Origin: Mauremys mutica | Lineage: Eukaryota; Chordata; Testudines; Geoemydidae | Assembly: GCF_020497125.1 (NCBI RefSeq) | Contig: NC_059081.1 | Span: forward strand, 63,446,768-63,510,767 | Direction: 5' to 3' | Length of the DNA: 64,000 bases | Shown here: positions 56,955 through 64,000 of the stretch, in pieces | Layout of the letters: each line of letters opens with the position of its first letter | Numbering within the stretch: the first letter of the stretch is position 1 | The notes under the pieces: generated by a model | The model's input: only the letters and a program-made list of their open reading frames with translations | Database searches by the model: none | What the model was told of the DNA's origin: nothing | Made by a program: the position numbers and the translations under genes

Positions 56955-57700
56955 ATCTACTGTCTGTCCTGGGGATGGCCGAGTCGAGGGTGATCTTCCT
57001 GCTGTCCCTGGGGAAGATCACCCTCGACTTGGCCATCTCCGGGACAGAGAGCAGACTGCGACCCGACATCGTCATGACAGATGCAGAAAAGAAGAAGGTC
57101 CTCACGGTAGACATCACAGTGCCATTTGAAAACAAGTCACCGGCCTTCCACGAGGCCCAAGCACAGGTGTTGAAATATACCCTGCTGGCTGAGACCCTGA
57201 GAGCCCAGGGCTACGAGGTCCAGATACATGCCCTGATCGTGGGACCCCCACAACAAGCCGGTGCGGAGAGCGTGCAGAGTCGGTCAACGCTACGCCCGGC
57301 TCATGAGACAGCTCATGGTGTCCAACACCATCAGGTGGTCCAGAGACATTTATATGGAACACATCACAGGACACCATCAATACCACATTGAGTAATTGAG
57401 ACCGCCGACCAGGGAAATAATCCACTTCCTTCCCTGATAAAGCAAGGGACGCACCCCACCCATGTACTTATTCGCTCCACCAATACTGACTTGGACTCCT
57501 TATACAGTCCATGGGTGGCGTACCCGAGCCCACTTATCCACTGACACTTTAAAAACTCTTGCACCCCAATCTGGGTCTATGCTGGTTATGGGATATGCAT
57601 ATATCTCTTCATCCTTGCAACCGATACCTGTAATTCCTCATAACTCAAGCCTGACCCCAGATGTACAGTACCTTCCCTCTTAACTTGTGTATATTTCATT
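56955..57700 (+). pseudogene. RLE-type non-LTR retrotransposon 3' fragment, copy 2 (endonuclease C-terminus + 3' UTR)
   Basis: From about 57010 the plus strand encodes the C-terminal restriction-like endonuclease region of an R2/NeSL/Utopia-type element. RLRPDIVM followed by VLTVDITVPFENK gives the PD…D arrangement of that nuclease, then a helical YTLLAETLRAQGYEVQ segment. Near 57238 the frame shifts, apparently by a small deletion around repeated GTGGGACC-like sequence, and continues as WDPHNKP, GQRYARLMRQLMVS and WSRDIYMEHITGHHQY to a stop at 57393-57395. A 3' UTR of about 300 bp follows (CCCCAATCTGGGTCTATG, then AT-rich sequence to about 57700). The 5' end is truncated and folded back. The exact clade cannot be fixed without a search; reptiles are known to carry U2-targeting Utopia elements. 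Confidence 0.78.
56966..57045. repeat. 34-bp foldback at the 5' end of the RLE fragment
   Basis: Arms 56966-56999 and 57012-57045 are complementary at 31 of 34 positions, with a 12-nt loop; weaker pairing extends about 10 bp further out. The left arm is an inverted copy of element coding sequence, so the minus frame 57135-56821 contains a mirrored piece of it (KITLDSAI against KITLDLAI on the plus strand). Confidence 0.9.
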
Positions 57701-58862
57701 TTAAATAGTAACTTTAATGCATTTTTTAATTCTGAGTCATTTAGTTGCATTTCTCCTGTCAATTCATGAACCCAAACTGCCTTTTAAAATTAAAAATGCT
57801 GGGGAAGTTTTCTGCCCTACAAGTTCACAATCCCTAGATTCTCTTTAAAATATGGCATTTAAGAGGCAACTTGTGTTTTCCCACAGATTCTGAACCTGAC
57901 CTCCATCTCCCTGAGGCCTAAAGGAAACATCTTTATTCTAAGGCATGTTTGTTTAATGCCTATCACCTACTGTAGTTCAGCACGAAACCAGTATCTTCAT
58001 TAGAGATAGATCAAACCAATTTGGGAGTGGTTTTGAATCTGTACAATAGTCTCCAAGTTTTCTACACATGCCCCTGATTAAATACGACAGAGGAGCTCAA
58101 CTTCAGGCTTTGAAAACCTCGACTTTAAAAATAAAATAAATAAATAAAATAAAAAAAACTAACAATACATAAAATGAAAGTACTAGGCCATAAGGAAACT
58201 GGATCTTAATGTTCATGCATACTGTATGGTGCAGTCAAATGGGAAATCACTAGGTAATACATAAACTGAACCACAGATTATAAAAATTAATGTTACTTTG
58301 CACGATTAGAATGGTCAGAGCCATGGTGGAACCTGAATAGATGTCTGGCTCTGCATCAAAGTGATAAATGCTATCAAGGTACGAAAAACAGTTTCTTCAA
58401 CACAAAGAACTAGTTCTTTAAATGTCACACTTTGGATGTACATGCAGGATTCCTAGAGGTAGTTATCTAACACGAACGCTTTTCTTCAGAATGACAAAAG
58501 TGGACAAGCTAAAAACATGCTTTAAAACAGTGCAGAACCACATACAACTTGTCAGACAGCTACACCTTTATTGCAATGCATGCAGGTTGATGTTTCTCAT
58601 TCATGGTTATTTACATTATAAAAATAACGCAGTAGACAAAGCACACAGTGAAGAGCATTGTGCACTCTTTTTGCACTGGCTGGAAGTTGAAATACTTACA
58701 ACAAAGGGGCTTAGTCAGGTTAGGAAAAAAACATGTTCTTGTTCATCCTTACACATGTGCTTAATGGTACACACCGAGTAGTCTCCTTGAATTCAGTGGG
58801 GCTACTCATGAGTCCTGATTCAGCAAAGCACACAAGTATGTGCTTAAGTCCTATTGAAATCA
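57701..58862. other. AT-rich sequence with an A-rich run and a MITE relic
   Basis: 58125-58158 is an (AAAT)/(A)n-rich tract. About 58800-58860 (GTCCTGATTCAGCAAAGCACAC…GTGCTTAAGTCCTATTGAAATCAA) is a palindromic-MITE arm. No exon seen. Confidence 0.4.
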
Positions 58863-59725
58863 ACTGCTCTGCCAGTGACCTGCGGTGTCATCCTCTGGCA
58901 AGTCACTTCATTTCTTTGTGCCTCCATTTCCCCTCTCACTTGTCTTGCCTTTTTAGAATGTAGTTTCTTCAGGGTAGGAAGCATCTCTTACTATGTGTTT
59001 ATACAGTGCCTAGCTGTAACAGGTTGACTCACCCCCACGGCACCTCCTGCTGGTTGCTCTGGGGAATTAGCTCTATTCCAGCCCAGAGCACCCTCTGCAG
59101 GCCGGTGATCCACCTGTTTGCTACTGGCCCGAGTCCTTCCCAGGACCCCGGTGCCTCTTTAACCTATAACTGGGTTTCCCCCTCCCCAGGGAACCCCCAC
59201 CTTCTATCCCCACCTTGCCTCAGTGTATGGCTACTGCCAGACATTGTCTAGCCCCACACCCTGGGGCAGACTGCAGTCTCAGCCAACCCATCCCTGGCAA
59301 GGAGGGTTTGGACCTGCTGCTTTGTCCTACCCCTGGGCTGCCCTCTGCAACCCACAGTACCTTTGGCCCTTTGCTAGGCTGCAGCCTGGGGCTTTCCAGG
59401 CTGGAGCTCCCCAGCTCCTCAGCCTGTCCCCCAGCCCTGCTTCCCTCAGGTACCTTCTCTCTAGTTTCCAGCAGCCAGACCCATCTCCCTCTGAAGGCAG
59501 AGAGAGACTACCGGGGCTCCTGGCTCATAGCCTTTTATAGGGGCCAGCTGTGGCCTGATTGGGGTGTGGCCCAGCTGCAGCTACTTCCCCAATCAGCCCA
59601 GCTTGAGAGCAGCAGCTCTCAAGTCCTGCCAAGCCACTTTCAAACCCCTTAAAACCCCGGAGCAGGGAATCCACCCTGCTACACTAGCACAATGGAAACA
59701 TCTGTAATACTAATAATTAATAACA
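58863..59725 (+). mobile_element. MIR/CORE-type SINE split by a solo LTR
   Basis: The left part (58863-59014) reads CTCTGCCAGTGACCTGCGGTG…CTCTGGCAAGTCACTTCATTTC…CAGGGTAGGAAGCATCTCTTACTATGTG…ACAGTGCCTAGC. The right part (59684-59725) continues the same consensus: CTAGCACAATGGAAACATCTGTAATACTAATAATTAATAA. The LTR at 59015-59683 lies between, with CTAGC duplicated at the junction. Confidence 0.78.
59015..59683 (-). mobile_element. solo LTR (669 bp), minus strand
   Basis: Starts TGTAACAGG and ends CCTGCTACA (near-inverted TG…CA ends). Exact 5-bp duplication CTAGC (59010-59014 and 59684-59688). On the minus strand a TATA box CTATAAAAGG (59540-59531) follows two CCAAT-type motifs (GATTGGGG, CCCCAATCAGG), so U3 is at the right and R/U5 at the left. 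No internal region remains; recombination between two LTRs is the usual origin. The plus-strand frames in it are not genes. Confidence 0.9.
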
Positions 59726-60039
59726 AAATTCAGCATGCAGAGGATTCCCCAGATTTAGGGCAACTCTAAGTCTCCTCTGTACTGCTCCAGTGAGGACTGG
59801 ACCTCTAATCTCTCAAAGAGGAGAAATGTATTAGCCACTACTTACTACCAATTACTGCCTTATAAGGAAATAGAATAAACAGAATGGAATGCTGATGTGA
59901 GCCTTTCGGGGTCATGTTTTCTCCACAGGAGAACTAGACCCTAAAAAAAAAAATGTAATCTCATGATTCCAGGAGCTGGGGTTTTAAGAACAATATTATT
60001 GTCTATTTCCTGCTCTGCTCCTAGGGCAGCAGAACTACA
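59726..60039. other. unique sequence, no gene seen
   Basis: Contains a short fragment (near 59958) of the family at 2060 and 5340, and a 9-A run. No exon. Confidence 0.35.
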
Positions 60040-60047
60040 CACTAGAC

Positions 60048-61054
60048 CAGGGGTTGGCAACCTATGGCAAGCGTGCCAAAGATGACATGCAAGCCAATTT
60101 TTAATGGCACGCTAGGGCCTGCCGGGACCCTGTACCACCTAGCCCTCTGCTGACTCCTTCACGCCCCCGCATGACCCCAGCCCTGACTCTGGCACCCCCA
60201 CACATACCCATCCCCCTACCCTGACACCTGCACCCCCCTCACATGTGCCTACCCCTCTGCCCTGACTCTTGCACCCCCACATCTCCAGCCCCCACCCACA
60301 TCTCATGCACCCCGCACATCCCCATCCTGAGCACCAAATGGGAGCTCCTGCACCCCTCACACCAAATGGAAGCTGCCCAGGTAAGTGCCCCCACACCCCA
60401 ACCCTGAGCCCCCTCCCTCATTCTAGCTCCTGGCCAGACCCTTCACCCCCAGCCCTGTGCTCGGTCACTCCCACCCTCAGCTCAGGGCAGAGGGAAGAAG
60501 AGAATGGGCCAGAACCAGGGAGAAGGTAGGTACCCACTGTATGTGGGCAGGGCCGGGACCCCAGACTGGCAGTGGGCTGAGCGGGTCCGGCAGCCGGGAT
60601 CCCAGCTGGCAGGAGCTGGCGGATGGAACCCCTGAGCGGCAGTGGGCTGAGCCGCTCAGCCCACTGCCAGTCTGGAGTCCCGGCTGCTAGCCCCGCACAG
60701 CCCACTGCCAGTCTGGGGTTCTGGCTGCCAGACCCTTCCCAGCTGGGGTCCCGGCCGCAGGCCCCACTCAGCCCACTGCCGGCCTAGATGAACAGAACCC
60801 CAGACCAGCAGCGGGCTGAGCGGGCCGGCGGCGTAAGATCAACATTTTAATTTAATTTTAAATGAAGCTTCTTAAACATTTTGAAAACCTTGTTTATTTT
60901 GCAATACAAACACTAGTTTAGTTATATTATATATAGACTTGTAGAGAGAGACCTTCTAAAAAACATTAAAATGTATTACCGGCAACCAAAACCTTAAATT
61001 AGAATGAATAAATGAAGACTCGGCACACCACTTCTGAAAGGTTGCCAACCCCTG
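60048..61054. mobile_element. long hAT-type element (1,007 bp), 'GGTTGGCAACC' family copy 2
   Basis: Ends CAGGGGTTGGCAACCTATGG and GAAAGGTTGCCAACCCCTG, exact 8-bp duplication CACTAGAC (60040-60047 and 61055-61062). It is inverted relative to 19340 and 62044 but shares their outer segments. An extra interior of about 700 bp is absent from them, made of C-rich text and GC palindromes, including a perfect 15-bp-arm palindrome at 60638-60668. No transposase. Confidence 0.94.
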
Positions 61055-61264
61055 CACTAGACCCTAGTTACAGCTTGTGATAAAGCCATGATCCAGCCCT
61101 ATGGTAGTGCAAAAGAACCAAAACATGGAGGTAAAATTTAAGCATCTAGTTTGACTGTCCAAGGTAAGTGACTTTTAATAGGGCCTGACAGCATTATCCT
61201 GATTCATAATAAAGAGTACTGTGCTCCAGGTGACATTCCATTAACATCAATGGAACTAGCAGCA

Positions 61265-61622
61265 GAGTAAGAATGAGGTGGGATTTGATAGCTGCTTTCA
61301 ACTACCTGAAAGGGGGTTCCAAAGAGGATGGATCTAGACTGTTCTCAGTGGTAGAAGATGACAGAACAAGGAGTAATGGTCTCAAGTTGCAGAGGGGGAG
61401 GTTTAGGTTGGACATTAGGAAAAACTTTCACTAGTAGGGTGGTGAAGCACTGGAATGGGTTACCTAGGGAGGTGGTGGAATCTCCTTCCTTAGAGGTTTT
61501 TAAGGTCAGGCTTGACAAAGCCCTGGCTGGGATGATTTAGTTGGGTTTGGTCCTGCTTTGAGCAGGGGGTTGGACTAGATGACCTCCTGAGGTCCCTTCC
61601 AACCCTGAGATTCTATGAATCT
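61265..61622 (+). pseudogene. CR1 LINE 3' fragment
   Basis: Matches 32575-33000 closely: GGATTTGATAGCTGCTTTCAACTACC, GACAGAACAAGGAGTAATGG, a frame ending at 61540 with [20 protein letters not shown], then GGACTAGATGACCTCCTGAGG and a tail TTCTATGAATCTAAG. Small indels break the frame upstream. Confidence 0.92.
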
Positions 61623-62035
61623 AAGATACCACCAACCATAAATAAAGATAATGCAATTTGGCCTATAATGTTCTGATAGAAGTAGTTGTACTATATTTAG
61701 TACTCTATTTATTAAATAAGAATATAGTCTCCTGCACAGTATTATAATGAAAAAGCAACAGAGAAAAAGCAAACACCATATTTTAGCTGATTTAAAAAAA
61801 AAAAAAATTCTAAAATTATTTTTAATTAACCAAGGAAAAGAAGTGTAATACGATTCTTTGTCCATTTAACACAATTACTTCTAGCAAGTTTAAGGGGATA
61901 GTGAACAAATTTGTAAGTTGGATGACAAAGGATTTTGCTGGCATAACAATACCCACAACTTTACAAAAAATAAGTTGCATTATAAATGCATTGTTTGGCA
62001 CATCAACTATTCTGGTTTACACCTTTGGATTAATA
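61623..62035. other. AT-rich unique sequence, no gene seen
   Basis: Includes an A-run near 61796-61806. No exon recognised. Confidence 0.35.
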
Positions 62036-62043
62036 GTCTAAAG

Positions 62044-62355
62044 CAGAGGTTGGCAACCTTTCAGAAGTGGTGTGCCGAGTCTTCATTTGTTCACTCTAAT
62101 TTAAGGTTTCGCGTGCCGGTAATACATTTTAAAATTTTTAGAAGGTCTCTTTCTATAAGTCTATAATATATAACTAAACTATTGTTGTATGTAAAGTAAA
62201 TAAGGTTTTAAAAATGTTTAAGACTCTTCATTTAAAATTACATTAAAATGCAGAGCCCCCCGGACTGGTGGCCAGGACCTGGGTAGTGTGAGTGCCACTG
62301 AAAAATCAGCTCGCATGCCGCCTTTGGCACACGTGCCATAGGTTGCCTACCCCTG
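62044..62355. mobile_element. hAT-type element (312 bp), 'GGTTGGCAACC' family copy 3
   Basis: Ends CAGAGGTTGGCAACCTTTCAG and ATAGGTTGCCTACCCCTG, exact 8-bp duplication GTCTAAAG (62036-62043 and 62356-62363). Nearly colinear with 19340-19652, same orientation. Confidence 0.95.
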
Positions 62356-62363
62356 GTCTAAAG

Positions 62364-63224
62364 CTATATTTATGATATCTGTGGATGGTTCTCCATTGTA
62401 CAAAATGGGCTTGCTCTGTAAGCATTTGTGAAGAGTCACTGAAAATTAATTTATTGTGTAGGAATACTTATGACGTTACAGCTAGAACCGCCTGAAGCAA
62501 TTCATTAACGAAGATGCATGCTGGTAGCTAACAGTCCATCTCCTCCCAAGAGATTACTGGAATTCACGTTATCCCCATGGAAACACAGAAACTGGTCCTG
62601 TAGCTTGTACTCCAAGGAGCACTCTTTGGGCCACATTCTGCCCAACGAACTCACTTTGGCCCTGATCCAAGGAAGCACTGACGCACATGCTTACCTTTAA
62701 ATGCGTGAGTTGTCCCTTTGAGACGTCACTGAGAACAGAGGTCGTGTCACATTAAAGCTACCTGTATCAGCCCTGGGTTTTATTTGCTTGCCTGGTTCTC
62801 TTCCAGCTTTACAGCAGTCACCATTAAGAATTCAAATGTTGCTAACAGCTACCATACAATGGAATCTGAGGTACTGCTTCTTTCCCTTACACTTAAAATA
62901 GAAAAACACCACTACTAAGTAGATGGCATCAGTTGGCAAATGTCTTTTTACTGGTAACCATCTTCAGTAGATCAGTACTTGCTTCTCAGTAAGTTGGCAT
63001 TCATTACAAGCCACCTCTGGCTGTTTCTCCCCAGAACAAGGCCTTTTCAAAACTTAAGCCCCACATAAGCCCTTAAACTAGGATTGAAGTGGGACACAGC
63101 CCTTCGAAAGGGGACAATTCAGCACCCATGCAGAGTTCAAGTACAGCTTCACTGCAATGTGTATGGATTAGCTGGGAGGGGCCTGCAAAATGATCACTTC
63201 AGCAGTACGCTGATGGCAGACGCT
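62364..63224. other. unique sequence with a MITE relic
   Basis: 62658-62705 (GGCCCTGATCCAAGGAAGCACTGACGCACATGCTTAC) is an arm of the family at 12136. No exon seen. Confidence 0.4.
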
Positions 63225-63355
63225 TTCAATTAGTAGTAGTGGTATTATCACAGTACTTAGGCACCCCAGCCATGGGCTAGGAGCCCATTGTGCAAGGTGC
63301 TGCACAAAATGAACAAAAAGCTGGTCTCTCCCCCCAAAAGTTTACAGTCGTCACC
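63225..63355 (-). mobile_element. MIR/CORE-type SINE tail, minus strand
   Basis: Reads TAGGCACCCCAGCCATGGGCTAGGAGCCCATTGTGCAAGGTGCTGCACAAAATGAACAAAAAG…, the reverse complement of the tail portion seen on the plus strand at 58980-59010 and 59684-59725. Confidence 0.65.
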
Positions 63356-63561
63356 AGCTGTTCTCTCAAGGGAAGGTGGGTCTGTCAGATGTCGGGTGCT
63401 CTGCAGATGGAAGAGGCAACATGAAGTGGGAACATATTATAGATGATGCTCAAGCTAAGGAAAGAACGTGGGAAGAGGCTGCAGTTGAGTCAGGAAGGAA
63501 AGTGAACGCAAGATGCAGTCTGAGGAAGGGCTGAATCCTGCAAGGGGCTGCTGGGTGTGAT

Positions 63562-64000
63562 GTTGTTACAGGCTTGCCAGAGCTCCCCTTGTGGTCAAAC
63601 ACCCGGCTGCTGCACTGGGCCCAACCTTTGGATCCTGTGTGCTTCCAAGCCTACGGGGTCTGAGCAGTGTCCAGCCACAGTCTAAGTCTGACCTCTCTGG
63701 CACACTCCCAGGGTACTGACCCCCTGTCTAGTACCTCTTTTTGGAATGCAGGACCCAGTGCTGACCTCCATCCCCTCCCCAAGTCTGCCCAATCATTTAA
63801 GCATGCCCTCCCCAGAGCCCCATGTGCATGGACATTCTGGTTTACTTTGGGGACTGAGAGACAATTAAAGCAAGTAACAGACTTCTGAACTCTGAAACTA
63901 CTCGTGTCCTTCCTACTTGGGGAGTCATGTGTGTCCTTTCAGGGTCCTGGGACCCTCTGGCACCCTGCTCTGCCTGCTGCCAGCAGATGGTCAGTCACTG
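63562..64000 (+). mobile_element. possible LTR or ERV-derived start, runs off the window
   Basis: Begins TGTTACAGGCTTGCCAGAGC and continues as CT-rich sequence of LTR style, with AATTAAAGCAAGTAACAG near 63866. No second end is in view, so this is tentative. Confidence 0.25.

Noticed and set aside
56821..57135. Minus-strand 104-codon frame containing KITLDSAI
   Set aside because: It is the mirror of the plus-strand retrotransposon coding sequence created by the foldback at 56966-57045, not an independent gene.
59215..59652. 145-codon plus-strand frame
   Set aside because: Lies inside a solo LTR with clean ends and target duplication, antisense to the LTR's own promoter orientation.
1..64000. 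CRISPR array, bacterial operon, phage or plasmid origin
   Set aside because: No spaced direct repeats of that type, no ribosome-binding-site organisation, and the content is typical of vertebrate intergenic DNA.

Overview
The window is vertebrate nuclear DNA, most likely from a turtle. It contains CR1 LINEs, many hAT-type elements with 8-bp target duplications, MIR/CORE-type SINEs, a restriction-like-endonuclease (RLE) non-LTR retrotransposon, a Penelope-type unit and solo LTRs. This is a combination I associate with Testudines (family recognition from memory, not a database search). There are no bacterial-style operons, no CRISPR array, and no complete multi-exon gene.

The only likely host coding sequence is on the minus strand in a CpG island around 14.6-15.1 kb. 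It is a 24-codon first coding exon (14805 down to 14734) encoding a signal peptide and ending in a consensus CAG|GTAAG splice donor. The gene would run leftward out of the window, making 1-14.7 kb its first intron and everything right of about 15.1 kb upstream or intergenic. I could not identify the gene.

The rest is a record of transposition. 1-14 kb: a hAT MITE, an L2-like reverse-transcriptase relic split by a MITE, a hAT-in-hAT nest (7.57-9.10 kb, probably inside a third), and a hAT with a 109-bp internal tandem repeat. 16-27 kb: palindromic MITEs, the 3' end of an RLE retrotransposon (18.2 kb), three more hAT elements, an LTR and a TTA-flanked MITE. 27.6-31.5 kb: a long CR1 with endonuclease and reverse-transcriptase regions, broken by frameshifts and two hAT insertions. 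32-46 kb: CR1 and MIR tails, AT-rich MITEs, a 123-bp Penelope-like unit with a hammerhead-like core, and an LTR holding a hAT. 46-64 kb: more hAT elements (five with exact 8-bp duplications), a second RLE retrotransposon copy with a foldback at its 5' end, and a solo LTR inserted in a MIR.

Exact 8-bp target duplications at most hAT copies make their boundaries base-accurate. The long GC-rich open frames (up to 362 codons) all lie inside these elements and are not credible genes. Between the repeats lie several kilobases of AT-rich unique sequence in which I see no exons.
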